Below, one piece after another: positions 35,601-43,126 of a stretch of 64,000 nt of DNA. The DNA lies in the NCBI RefSeq assembly GCF_014931605.1, contig NZ_CP053382.1, positions 434,001-498,000 of the forward strand, in the 5' to 3' direction. The notes beneath the pieces were generated by a model. That model was not told where the DNA came from. It was given only the letters and a program-made list of their open reading frames with translations, and made no database searches. This DNA comes from Halomonas sp. MCCC 1A13316 (GTDB taxonomy: Bacteria; Pseudomonadota; Gammaproteobacteria; Pseudomonadales; Halomonadaceae). How positions within the stretch are numbered: position 1 is the stretch's first letter; each line of letters opens with the position of its first letter. Both the position numbers and the translations under genes were made by a program.

Positions 35601-37208
35601 CTGGCAGCCGTTTCCGGCGTAGACGAAGGCGGGGGCGCTGGGGTTCGCCAGACGCTGACCCAGGGAAAGCTCGGCAGGGGGCGCCTCGCTGTCGCTGGCG
35701 AACGCTGCCAGCACGCGTGATGCTCCTTCCCTGTGGGTAGCGAACAGCAGTGCCCCATGCGAATGGTGATCGCGGCGGCAATACAAGGTATGAGCGATGT
35801 CGTAGAGAGCGTCGTCGGTCTCGCCGAGCCACTGCGCCAGCCGACCGGCCATGGCCTTGAGTGCGGGTTCACTGCGTGCGGAGAGCCGCAGCGGCAGAGG
35901 CCCATGCTCAGCGGGATGACGGGGTGAGGCGGTGTCGGGCGGGCTCTGCAGGATGACGTGGGCATTGGCCCCGCCGAAGCCGAAGGAGTTGATGCCGACG
36001 GTCAGGCGCCCCTCCGGCTTCAACTGCCAGGGCTGGGTGACGATCCGCAGGTTCCACTCATCGGCCTTGATACGGGGGTTGAGACGGCGTACGCCGATCG
36101 TGGCGGGCACCTCGCGATGTTCGAGGCTGTGCAGTGCCTTGGCCAGGCCGGCGACTCCCGAGGCGGTTTCGAGATGACCCAGGTTGCTTTTTACCGAGCC
36201 GATGGGCAGCGGCATGCGGCGATGCTTGCCTAGCGCCTCGCCGATGGCGCGGGTCTCGATGGGATCGCCGACCGCCGTGCCGGTGCCATGGGCCTCGAGG
36301 TAGTCGATCTCGTCGGGCGCGATGCCGGCCTGGGCATAGGCTTGGCGCATCAGGGCTGCCTGGGCATCGGCGTTGGGCACGGTCAGTCCGGTCTTGTGGC
36401 CATCGGTATTCACCGCCGAGCCGGCCACCACGGCAAGGATGCGATCGCCGTCAGCCACGGCCTTGTCGTAGTCTTTGAGCAGGAACATGCCTGCCCCTTC
36501 CGAGCGCACATAGCCGTTGCCGCTTTCATCGAAGACCTGGCAGCGACCCGTGGGCGAGAGCATGCTGGCCTTGGTGAAGACGATGAAGCCGTAGGGATGC
36601 AGGTGCAGGCTGATGCCCCCGGTGAGGGCCATGTCGGTCTCGCCGTGGCGAATCGCCTGGCAGGCCTGATGGAACGCCACCAGCGATGAGGAGCAGGCCG
36701 TATCCATCGACATGCTGGGGCCGTGCAGGTCGAAGACGTAGGAAATCCGATTCGAGGCGATGCTGGAGGTGTTGCCGGTGGCCGAAGGCGCATCCAGGGC
36801 CGCCAGGTTGTCGGCCAGGCGGTAGGAGTAGTCGAGGCTGGCGATGCCGAGGAAGACTCCGCACGAGCTGCCCCGCAGGTGCGAAGGAGGAATACCCGCA
36901 CTTTCGAAGGTCTCCCAGGCCAGCTCAAGCAACATGCGCTGCTGGGGATCCATGTGTGTGGCTTCCCGCGGCGAGATGGCGAAAAACTCGGCATCGAAAC
37001 CGCTGACGTCGCCCAGGCTGCCGGCAGCGAAGGTGACGCTGGTGCCGGGGTGACGCTTGTCCGGATGCTGGAAGGCGTCGTGGCTCCACCGATCCGCGGC
37101 GACCTGGGTCACCAGATCCCGGCCGGCCTTGAGGTCGTCCCACAGCGTTTCCGACGTGGTGCCGGGGAGGCGATAAGCGGCGCCGATAAGGGCAACACGG
37201 TTAGTCAT
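29688..37208 (-). CDS. FAS-like type I polyketide synthase (RkpA-like), KS-AT-DH-psiMT-ER-KR-ACP
   Basis: 2506 residues from the ATG at 37208, which overlaps the preceding stop as TGATG and follows CAGGAG. Residue numbers below count from six codons further upstream. KS: DTACSSS (Cys about 178), EAHGTGT (His 313), SNLGHLE (His 351). AT: GHSVGEV with YAFHS, malonyl-like. DH: LADHVVGEG and HPGILDSAFQ. About 1200-1640 is a methyltransferase-like region whose SAM motif is degraded (LLEAGPTYPA). ER: IHGAAGGVGIAA. KR: VTGGLGGFGLK and the ANYVAAN tyrosine region. ACP: MGFDSLMGVEL. No thioesterase is present. It should build a fully reduced long acyl chain repeatedly from malonyl units. The next gene can release the chain by amino-acid condensation. 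This order equals animal fatty-acid synthase without its thioesterase. Confidence 0.95.
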   Translation of the reverse strand: MTNRVALIGAAYRLPGTTSETLWDDLKAGRDLVTQVAADRWSHDAFQHPDKRHPGTSVTFAAGSLGDVSGFDAEFFAISPREATHMDPQQRMLLELAWETFESAGIPPSHLRGSSCGVFLGIASLDYSYRLADNLAALDAPSATGNTSSIASNRISYVFDLHGPSMSMDTACSSSLVAFHQACQAIRHGETDMALTGGISLHLHPYGFIVFTKASMLSPTGRCQVFDESGNGYVRSEGAGMFLLKDYDKAVADGDRILAVVAGSAVNTDGHKTGLTVPNADAQAALMRQAYAQAGIAPDEIDYLEAHGTGTAVGDPIETRAIGEALGKHRRMPLPIGSVKSNLGHLETASGVAGLAKALHSLEHREVPATIGVRRLNPRIKADEWNLRIVTQPWQLKPEGRLTVGINSFGFGGANAHVILQSPPDTASPRHPAEHGPLPLRLSARSEPALKAMAGRLAQWLGETDDALYDIAHTLYCRRDHHSHGALLFATHREGASRVLAAFASDSEAPPAELSLGQRLANPSAPAFVYAGNGCQWERMGAVLLERSPVFAEAIDTVDALFEPYASFSLRAELEGCNAALADGTSRMALTEIAQPTLFAIQVGLTEMLRQEGIEPAAVVGHSVGEVAAAWASGALSLADAVKVIYYRSFYQGQTRGQGEMTAVAMGAEALDEVLASGNYPGVHLAGINSTHGITLAGEPTALDRLERQLADQGIVAKRLPLDYAFHSPAMDPIEAGVLDSLASITPRVERLPYISTVTGTPLPGTELGAEYWWHNIRQPVRFATAIDSLIVDGCHLFIEIGAHPILRRYLSDALRDAERDGLVLGTLERGRPAEACMARTLGQALLSGMPLDTQRWFPIEGRRVELPRYPWQRERYWIAGTGDGQGLLERHYEHPLLGYRLAQQADTWESQLDTGRLPWLADHVVGEGAVFPGAGFVELMLAAAHHSREASLIDLEEFEIRAPLLLDTPNGRRMRLKLHPENGTLEVRSREPLAKSEWQLNAVARVMEQSRGFLLRRHAPSLPSREPDITLAEHLDEAERLGLHYGPAFQAISRAWVEGDNILGAIEPPADICGTRDPLHLHPGILDSAFQLFIPLLARQAKDAGHDSDGMAFVPVRAGRIQYRCNAGVPVLAQARLIKRAPHSFTADFELYDAQGRAVAVLSETRFKAIRLKRQQQQRISFLDVSLTPAPRRIATDSLDSGTLHAALPNLIDRYARHTGGRYATEVDPLLDSLADAFAIEALATLLDGDSLSHTRYRELTRTSLNGQRLLDHLLRQLEATGRLQRDEQGWRLARIEEEVDAKTIWQLLVRDYPDHFAPVQRLGRFGLNLPALLKGDTDAGALGLDSQALALLPGQLIGIAGWQAIAGALREALGSLLTELPAGQRVRLLEAGPTYPALSERLCDLLDADRCDLTLLTVGEQAWHQAEQLRERNPLIDVERLEQAAENHPEAQLALVSIESGHRERSRQLLQAVIERLAPGSQLLVLGVHPSAWLDALLATPGLEDEGSLLSAIDQDEVVAQLNALGLAEVHRLPLEEEATRGAYLLYAQLPQSETHAVTTQASDYQLIADEATLVQARQIADGLERLGHHASIVERCDAAATSARLVDLRGGETRCEQAIAWAGALESRQDRANLWLVTRGVGAMWARGEALEKRRESLGGNGESLTVRAESQNEGLPGTDAALWGFGRSLANEATGHKVRLLDLPSGMTRLDDTVLEALLTELITPDAETEVVLDDCGRRFATRVRLQPAPGSTARAERDSRQAISLGFALPGQLRNLAWQPRSLPQPGPGEVEIKVHATGLNFRDVMYTLGLLSDEAIENGFAGPTLGLEFSGEVVAIGTDVKDLAIGDAVVGFGPASFSDRLIASRQAIAPIPEGVSFAAAATIPTTFFTVYYALKHLARLAPGESVLIHGAAGGVGIAAIQIAQWLGAEIHATVGSEEKRDFLRLMGIEQLYDSRSLTYAEEILEATAGRGVDVVLNSLAGEAINQNLRALRPFGRFLELGKRDFYENTRIGLRPFRNNLSYFGIDSDQLMKELPELTGQLFAEMMALFHDGTLTPLPYTAFSDRQVVEAFRYMQQARQIGKVVVTHEQAPTFSLPQPASLERLTLPDDASYLVTGGLGGFGLKSALWLASRGARHLILVGRSGAASEEAQRGVAELEAQGVEVVAAACDITTQAALATLLAGCRDHLPPLRGVIHAATVIDDGLIRNLDSERMHRVLAPKIDGARHLDALTANDALDFFVLYSSATTLFGNPGQANYVAANHWLEALAASRRARGKPATCLRWGAIEDVGFLARNTRTREALQERLGGSALHSDDALQVLETHLVGGESLGATVGVLELDWHALSRFLPGAEAPRFGEVARQAGDGKHSEDDGENLAALFADLSPEELHRAVTDLLRAELAAILLINEAKIDVNRSVYDMGFDSLMGVELMTAIEARLGVQVPVMVLSEASTLSKLAGVLIQKLHHGETDEEPADEASIASLASRHGVTHLTESEETAL

Positions 37209-38812
37209 CACTGCTCCTGCGTACAAAAATATTGAGGCCGTCCCGGGCTATGGGCTGTATCGGCCCGGCTCTCGTTCTGCTGATCGGTGGCAAGCCGGTG
37301 AACTTCCTGGAGCAGGCGCTCGGCCAGGGCCTCGATGCGAAGGTCTTGCTGGGTTGCCGGGGCATTGGGCTGGGTCGACCAGATCAGGTAATCGGTGCTG
37401 CCGTCGGGTTCGCCGAGATGGCGATAGGTCGCATCCATGATGGGCACATGGTCGCCGTACCAGCACAGCAGGCCGGGGCGCTCGGCCTCCACAAGCCGCT
37501 GGCACAGCGTATCCACCATGGCATCGGCATTCTGCAAGTGGCGCAGGTAGACCAGCAGGTCATGGCAGGCGGGCTGCGTGGCGAGAAGACGGTGGCTGGG
37601 TGAGAGCCGTTCTGCGGCACCGGCATCGGCCCGCTCGAGATGAAGCGGACCGTGATTTTCCATGGTGATCACGAAGATGAATATCGGCTCGTCATCCGCG
37701 AGCTTGAGCAGATTGGCGACGCGCTGAGACAGCGCGGCGTCACCGATGTACTGTCCGTCGCGTTCGCTGACGTCGAACGCCTCGATATCGATGAAATGAT
37801 CGACCCCGAGCCGGGGCAAGACCCTGTCGCGCAGGTAGAAACCGGCGGGATAGGGGTGCACGGCCACGGTGCGGTAGCCTAGCTTCTTCATGACATTCAG
37901 CAGGCTGGGCAGCGGCTGCTTGGCGAGCGCGCGATAGGGCGAGAAGCGGTGAATGCCGAAGTCCGTCTCATCGAGCCCGGTGAGAAAGGCGGCCTCGGTC
38001 CTGACCGTGTTGGCCCCCCAGGCCGGCACGCCGAGTCGGCCGTGGCAGAGGCTGCCGACTCGGGTCCTGTCCCAGGCGGGCAACAGGTCCGGCGCGACGG
38101 CCTCGCTCCAGCGGCGCGGATCGAAGAAGGACTCACTCTGCACGACTACCACGTTTGGCAGGCGGGCATCCTCCGGTAGCCTCGGCGTTGCTTTCAACAG
38201 GGACGGAGATGCCTGCGGTTCGAGAGGACGACGAGCCAGGCGGGCATAGGCGAAGAAGAAGGCGAACATGCCCAGTCGGGCCAGGTCACTGGCCGGATCA
38301 AGGTCGACGGAGGGCAGACGCCGCAGACCCAGTGTCAGCAAGCTCAGGGCGAGGAGAGTCAGGCCGACTACGCTGCTCAGTGCCTGGAGGGGTGGGGTGT
38401 AGCCCAACCACCATGGCTCCAGCCAGAAAAACAGGAGGATCGCCATGCCCCCGGCCAGGCTGGCGGTCACCGCGAGGCCAATACCGAAGAAGGGCAAATA
38501 GAGCCGAGGGTACTTCAGCATGTCGATGAAGTAGTCGAAATCCTGGACAAGGAAAGGCTCCTTGAGCGTCTTCCACTTCACATGGTTGCTCTGGATGAGC
38601 ACCAGGTGCAGGCAGGTCGCGAAGCTGGCGGCGAACCAGGGGCGTTGCAGCACGACGAGCAGAGCGGTGAAGGCAAGGCTCCAGGCACCGAGGTGAACGA
38701 GCAAAGTGGCAGGCGGGCGGTGCCAGACAGGCACAATGACTGGCCGCACAAGCCGCTCGAGCAGCAGGCTGGCAAGCCAGCCTGCCAGCAGAGCGATCAA
38801 GGCCATGCTCAT
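37208..38812 (-). CDS. LTA-synthase/OpgB-like membrane phosphotransferase (rkpI position)
   Basis: 534 residues from ATG 38812, which overlaps the SDR stop as ATGA. The N-terminal ~210 residues hold five membrane segments. The periplasmic alkaline-phosphatase-superfamily domain has the catalytic pattern of LtaS-type enzymes: VVQSESFFDP (metal Glu), GANTVRTEAAFLTGL (nucleophile Thr), ITMENHGPLH and WYGDHVPIMD. Such enzymes move phosphoglycerol or phosphoethanolamine from a phospholipid to a glycan or lipid. Here it may decorate the product of the polyketide synthase or the capsule linker (inference). The longer open frame upstream to 38977 overlaps the dehydrogenase gene and was rejected. Confidence 0.85.
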   Translation of the reverse strand: MSMALIALLAGWLASLLLERLVRPVIVPVWHRPPATLLVHLGAWSLAFTALLVVLQRPWFAASFATCLHLVLIQSNHVKWKTLKEPFLVQDFDYFIDMLKYPRLYLPFFGIGLAVTASLAGGMAILLFFWLEPWWLGYTPPLQALSSVVGLTLLALSLLTLGLRRLPSVDLDPASDLARLGMFAFFFAYARLARRPLEPQASPSLLKATPRLPEDARLPNVVVVQSESFFDPRRWSEAVAPDLLPAWDRTRVGSLCHGRLGVPAWGANTVRTEAAFLTGLDETDFGIHRFSPYRALAKQPLPSLLNVMKKLGYRTVAVHPYPAGFYLRDRVLPRLGVDHFIDIEAFDVSERDGQYIGDAALSQRVANLLKLADDEPIFIFVITMENHGPLHLERADAGAAERLSPSHRLLATQPACHDLLVYLRHLQNADAMVDTLCQRLVEAERPGLLCWYGDHVPIMDATYRHLGEPDGSTDYLIWSTQPNAPATQQDLRIEALAERLLQEVHRLATDQQNESRADTAHSPGRPQYFCTQEQ

Positions 38813-39585
38813 CGAGGAGCCCCGTAGCCGAGCCAGCGCACCAGGCGCTGGGAGAGGCCGGCGGGCAGCAGAGAGAGGCTCCAGCTCCCGAGACTGAGCG
38901 GAAAGGGAAAGCTGACGCGGGCCCGATTGCGCTCGATACCGCGCCGAATCGCTCTCGCCGCCCGCTGGGGTGGCCACTCGAAGGGCTTGGGGCCGGGCAT
39001 GGCGGCGGCCATGGCCGAGCTGACATAGCCGGGCATGACCACGGTGACACCGATGCCATGAGGTGAGAGCCAGCCTCGTAGGGCCTCGCCGTACGCCTTG
39101 ATGCCGGCCTTGCTGGCGCAGTAGCTGGGCGTCACGGGCAGGCCGAACCAGGCGGCCAGCGAGCTGAGGAAGACCAGCTGACCGCTGCCACGGGCCAGCA
39201 TGCGAGGCGCCAGGACAGTTGCCATCTGCATGGGAGCCTGCAGGTTCAGAGCCAGTAGTCGTGTGCTCTTCTCCTGGGATTCCCCCTCACCGCGAGTGCC
39301 GATGTCTGTGTTCATACCGGCCGCCAGGATGGCCAGGTCGGGAAGACGGTCACCAACCAGTTCGTCCAGCCAGGCATCCAGGGCGCAGCTATCGGTGAGT
39401 TCGGCATACACCGGCGTGACCTTGGCGCCCTGTGCCTCACAGTCGCTTACGGTGGCCATCAGAGCCTGTCGATCACGGCCCTGCAGGAGAAGTTGGGTAT
39501 CGCGTGCGGCGTAGGCGCGAGCCAGCGCACCGCCGATGGCACCACTGGCTCCCGTGATCAGGATCAGGCGGTTTGCAGCTGACAT
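38809..39585 (-). CDS. Short-chain dehydrogenase/reductase (RkpH-like)
   Basis: 258 residues with the NAD(P) fingerprint LITGASGAIGGALARAY near the start, LAILAAGMN, the serine in FLSSLAAWFG and the catalytic YCASK. The C-terminus is hydrophobic (LSLGSWSLSLLPAGLSQRLV) and may touch the membrane, as in 3-ketodihydrosphingosine reductases. Together with the oxoamine synthase it could reduce a 2-amino-3-ketone to a 2-amino-3-alcohol, a sphinganine-like head. Its start overlaps the end of kpsS by about 22 bases, and its stop overlaps the next start (ATGA). Confidence 0.85.
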   Translation of the reverse strand: MSAANRLILITGASGAIGGALARAYAARDTQLLLQGRDRQALMATVSDCEAQGAKVTPVYAELTDSCALDAWLDELVGDRLPDLAILAAGMNTDIGTRGEGESQEKSTRLLALNLQAPMQMATVLAPRMLARGSGQLVFLSSLAAWFGLPVTPSYCASKAGIKAYGEALRGWLSPHGIGVTVVMPGYVSSAMAAAMPGPKPFEWPPQRAARAIRRGIERNRARVSFPFPLSLGSWSLSLLPAGLSQRLVRWLGYGAPR

Positions 39586-40823
39586 TCCAGCAGAGTCTCC
39601 AGCGGTGAACGTTCCGCGGTCAGGCGGCTGAGTGTATTGGCGACGGCCAGGTCGATGCCCGTGGTGCAATAAAACCCGCCATTTACTTGCACGGTGTGCA
39701 GCAGCGTGGTGCGAAAGGCCTGGTACAAGTCGCGCTGTGGTCGCTGCGGATGCTGCCAGAAGCTGTCCAGATCGCCTTGGTGTGTCAAACCGGGCATTGC
39801 GTATATCGGATCGCTCAAGGTCAGCGTGGGACAGCCATGTTCCAACGACACCAGGCCGCTGGTGCTGTTGACGGTGACCAGGCCGGTGGCCTTGGCAAGC
39901 AGGCGGTCGAGATTGCCGGCTTCCAGATACTCGATTCGATCGTTGAGTTCCAGGCGTTTGGCCAGCATCTCGATCTGGGACTCATAATCCAACAGGCCCA
40001 TGTCGAGCGGATGGTTCTTGATCACCAGCCGGGCTTCCTGGGGAGCATGCCGAGCGAAGGAGGTCATGACATTCTCAATGACCTGTCCCATGTGCTCGAA
40101 GTCGGAGTGATCGCGCACCTGGGCATCGCCATTGAGTTGCAGCGGCAGCACGTAATAGGGGGCTGACTGGCGTCGTAGCCGCTCGATGCAGGCGGCATCG
40201 CCCCTATGGCGGCGCTGCCAACGCAGCCTGGTGAAGCGCTTGATATAGCCGAGGTACTCAACCGGCGCAGTGACTGGCGCATGGTTACGATAATGTCGGT
40301 AACCCAGCGGGTTGTAGAGCCCCGCGACGTGGTAAGCCACGTCCTGAACGGCGCGGACTCGAAACGAGGAGCGAAAGCGCACTGCAGTTGGCAGTGGGCC
40401 AAGACGTCCTGCTACATGACGGTACCAATCCGGATCACGCGGCAGCAGAGAGTGGCCATTGACTCCCTCCCGCTCGTGAGTGATCCAGAAGGGGCGCAGG
40501 TAGCCTTCCTCGAAGATATGGTTGCGAATGCCATGGGAACGAGCCTCAAGAATGGACGGCCGATGGACGGCGCGCCGATCCCCGAACATCACCTGATCGG
40601 TGATTTCATGGCGCTGCCAGATTTCCTTCAAGAACCCCGGGAGTTCATCCAGGGGCGCTCGGAATGCAATCTGCTGCAGGCCGCTGCGAAAGAGGGCGTC
40701 GCCGGCGTTGAAATTGAGGGCCGTGACGCGGTGTCCCTGCGCGTTGAGCTTAATGGCCAGTCGGCGAAAGAAAGCCGTGCAGGGACCTTGGAGCAGCAGA
40801 AAGGAGCGTCCCGAACGGTACAT
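39564..40823 (-). CDS. kpsS: Capsule polysaccharide beta-Kdo transferase KpsS-like (RkpJ type)
   Basis: 419 residues from ATG 40823, one base after the kpsC stop. Features of KpsS/LipB proteins are FLLLQGPCTAFFRRLAIKL, HIFEEGYLRPFWITHEREGV, YYVLPLQLNGDAQVRDHSDF, RLVIKNHPLDMG and TVNSTSGLVSLEHGCPTLTL. In ABC-transporter-dependent capsules KpsS adds the first beta-Kdo to lyso-phosphatidylglycerol, and KpsC extends the linker. Here the adjacent lipid genes raise the possibility of a different lipid acceptor. A longer frame from 40937 lies inside kpsC and was not used. Confidence 0.92.
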   Translation of the reverse strand: MYRSGRSFLLLQGPCTAFFRRLAIKLNAQGHRVTALNFNAGDALFRSGLQQIAFRAPLDELPGFLKEIWQRHEITDQVMFGDRRAVHRPSILEARSHGIRNHIFEEGYLRPFWITHEREGVNGHSLLPRDPDWYRHVAGRLGPLPTAVRFRSSFRVRAVQDVAYHVAGLYNPLGYRHYRNHAPVTAPVEYLGYIKRFTRLRWQRRHRGDAACIERLRRQSAPYYVLPLQLNGDAQVRDHSDFEHMGQVIENVMTSFARHAPQEARLVIKNHPLDMGLLDYESQIEMLAKRLELNDRIEYLEAGNLDRLLAKATGLVTVNSTSGLVSLEHGCPTLTLSDPIYAMPGLTHQGDLDSFWQHPQRPQRDLYQAFRTTLLHTVQVNGGFYCTTGIDLAVANTLSRLTAERSPLETLLECQLQTA

Positions 40824-40824
40824 G

Positions 40825-42858
40825 TCAGTGCCTTCCGATAAACAGGTTGCGATAGCCGCGGTAGAGGCGGCGCGAAATCGGCAGGGAGAGATGAGTGGGG
40901 CGCTGCTGTTCCAGCCAGTCCACGACGGTCTCCACATTGACGATGTGCCCCGAGTGCGGCTCCACGTAGGTGGGGTAGAGAATCAGGCAACCGGCGACCA
41001 GCTCGTCCAGACTAAGCCGACGGTGACGGCGCGGGCACGTCATTCCGCGGTCATCGGTGAGACCCCATCCGGCATAGAACGGCATGCCGTACGTCACCAC
41101 GTGACAGTCCCTCATTAGGGCCTCAAAGCCGGACAGGGAGCTCATGGTATGCAGTTCATCAACATGCCGCAGGAGATTGGTAATGCACCCGTTTGTTACC
41201 TGCCGGTTGAACTGCTGGGTGGCATGGCTGTCGAGCTGGCCCAGCCGTGCCCCGGTAACCACGTCTGGATGGGGCTTGTAGAGGATGTAGGCATCCGGAT
41301 TGTCACCGCGCACCCGATGCAGCAGCTCACTGTTGGTGGTGACCTTTGGCGAGCCTTGGCGGAGCGATGCATCGCTCTCGACCTGTCCGATCACCAACAG
41401 GCACCGTTGACCAGCCGGTAGCTCGGGCAGCGGATCGCTGTTTCGCCCAACGTTGTATTTCGTCAGCCCCAGCTCGACCAGGCGTTGACGCAGCCGGCGT
41501 GCGCGTGTCAGCAACCTGTCGTTGAAATCCGTTTCCAGCAGAAGGTGCTCGAGGTCGCTGGGGCTCGACGGGTCGTAGTAGATGCCTCGGCTGTCGAGCA
41601 CCAGCGAGAGGGGTCTGATCAAATCGACGCCCAGGCCAACGGAGCGGATGAACCCATCCTCGATCCGCCATACCGATGCCGGCGCATCAGAGGCTGGCTT
41701 CGTCCGGGTATCGTGCTGGCTGGACCAGACCAGCTGGCGTTCGTCGGGACCGGGGGCGGCATGCTCTACTGTGGCGACGTGGCGCAGACGGGCGCTATCC
41801 CCCAGGAAGTGACTTATAAACCTCTGCTTCCAGACCGAGAAGCCGACGCCGAGCCAGTTGCCGGCGAGTGTTTCGTTGCGCCGCTTCTGCTCGGCGATCA
41901 ACTCAAGCGTGTCTTCGAAGCGGCAGCTCTGGCCTGTATAGGGATTGGCATAACGGGCATAACGCAAGTAAGCGGCATCGAAGAGCTGCTCCAGGGTTCT
42001 GGGTTGGCCCCGTCTCGCACAGGTCTGGCGATCTTCGGTCAGTCCCCAGCCGGCATAGAACGGCATGCCATGGCAGACGACACGCTTGCCGGCCATGAGG
42101 GCCTCGAAGCCGAGCTGGCTGGTCACCACATGCACAGTCTCTACCGCGTCGAGGAGGGCCCACGGATTGATGTCTGCGGTGATCAGTCGGCAGCGAGCCG
42201 GCAGTCCAGCCTGCATCAGGTGACCTTGTTTTTTGCCGGCGGCCACGTCGGGGTGGATCTTGACCAGGATCTCGGCGTCGGGATGCTCGGCGAGTGCAAC
42301 CTCGAGCATCGTCTGGAAACGGTGGGCATTTGCCAGGCCGAGAGTAATCGAGGCATCACCGACAGTCTGGTCTACTACCAGCACGCGAGGGCCTGTGCCG
42401 GAAGGGAGAGGATGATCAGGTGCGTGGTTATATTTCGACAGCCGTAGCTGCCGCAGACGTGCCATTCCATCCCTTGCGCGCTGGAGCCTTTCTGGATCAT
42501 CGGGCGCGGCGTGTATCAAACGCTCCAGGTCCGAGGGGCGTGTGGCGTCGTAATAGATTCCGGTTTGATCCACGACCAAGCTATGAGGAGCATGACCCAT
42601 CACCCCCAGACCCCTGGAGCGCAGGAAACCATCCTCAATCGCCACGTAGGCAAGACCATGGCGCTTGGCTATCTTGCGTGCACGCGAGGAGGTCGACTTC
42701 ATACCCCAGCCGATGACGGCCCCATAGCGAGAGGGCCGCAGCACTGGCAGTGACTTGAAGCCACAGTACTCGGGTAGACAAGCAGGCAGGATCGAGAGTC
42801 CAGCCACCCGACGGTTGGCGGTGATCGCTTGCGTACGGATTGCAATCAGATTGCCCAA
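40825..42858 (-). CDS. kpsC: Capsule polysaccharide beta-Kdo transferase KpsC (two GT modules)
   Basis: 677 residues made of two related halves. Each has an E-D-G-F-x-R-S-x-G-L-G motif (IEDGFLRSRGLGVMG and IEDGFIRSVGLGVDL), a D-x-x-GIYYD motif (DQTGIYYDATRPSDLE and DSRGIYYDPSSPSDLE), a KYN element, a KxHPDV motif (VKIHPDVAAGKK and YKPHPDVVTGAR) and an LGFEALMxG-like part followed by THGxPFYAGWG. This is the dual beta-Kdo transferase that builds the poly-Kdo linker of group 2-type capsules. It is the first gene of the six-gene minus-strand operon. No kpsM, kpsT, kpsE or kpsD is present in this window. Confidence 0.95.
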   Translation of the reverse strand: MGNLIAIRTQAITANRRVAGLSILPACLPEYCGFKSLPVLRPSRYGAVIGWGMKSTSSRARKIAKRHGLAYVAIEDGFLRSRGLGVMGHAPHSLVVDQTGIYYDATRPSDLERLIHAAPDDPERLQRARDGMARLRQLRLSKYNHAPDHPLPSGTGPRVLVVDQTVGDASITLGLANAHRFQTMLEVALAEHPDAEILVKIHPDVAAGKKQGHLMQAGLPARCRLITADINPWALLDAVETVHVVTSQLGFEALMAGKRVVCHGMPFYAGWGLTEDRQTCARRGQPRTLEQLFDAAYLRYARYANPYTGQSCRFEDTLELIAEQKRRNETLAGNWLGVGFSVWKQRFISHFLGDSARLRHVATVEHAAPGPDERQLVWSSQHDTRTKPASDAPASVWRIEDGFIRSVGLGVDLIRPLSLVLDSRGIYYDPSSPSDLEHLLLETDFNDRLLTRARRLRQRLVELGLTKYNVGRNSDPLPELPAGQRCLLVIGQVESDASLRQGSPKVTTNSELLHRVRGDNPDAYILYKPHPDVVTGARLGQLDSHATQQFNRQVTNGCITNLLRHVDELHTMSSLSGFEALMRDCHVVTYGMPFYAGWGLTDDRGMTCPRRHRRLSLDELVAGCLILYPTYVEPHSGHIVNVETVVDWLEQQRPTHLSLPISRRLYRGYRNLFIGRH

Positions 42859-43026
42859 GAGTGTGTTCCCTGCTGCGCGAGGCAGTCACCAGGCGCTGTC
42901 CGGCTGTCGTTGATGCTCGGTGGTATTCCCGGAAGTGCCCTAATTTTTCTGAAGGGCCGGAGTCTATCAGAAGTCAAAAAGAATAAAGGGTGAGATAGCG
43001 CAGGATTGTGGCCCTTATTGAACGAA

Positions 43027-43067
43027 GGGCGGCGTGGAAAGGCCGTTGGTGCCGCCTTCCGCCGCCC
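43027..43067 (-). terminator. Imperfect hairpin downstream of the integrase islet
   Basis: GGGCGGC (43027-43033) pairs with GCCGCCC (43061-43067), and inside it GGAA pairs with TTCC and GGC with GCC. It lies ~60 bases after the HD-protein stop on the minus strand. There is no clear T-run, so a role as terminator is only possible. Confidence 0.3.
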
Positions 43068-43126
43068 GTAGTGAGGATATGCCTATGTAGGTGGGAGGAT
43101 GAGAAAGTTTGGCTGGTGGCGTAGTC

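Noticed and set aside
38813-38977. Longer start for the LTA-synthase-like protein
   Set aside because: The extra residues are low-complexity and come from the overlapping dehydrogenase gene; the ATGA overlap at 38812 is a better start.
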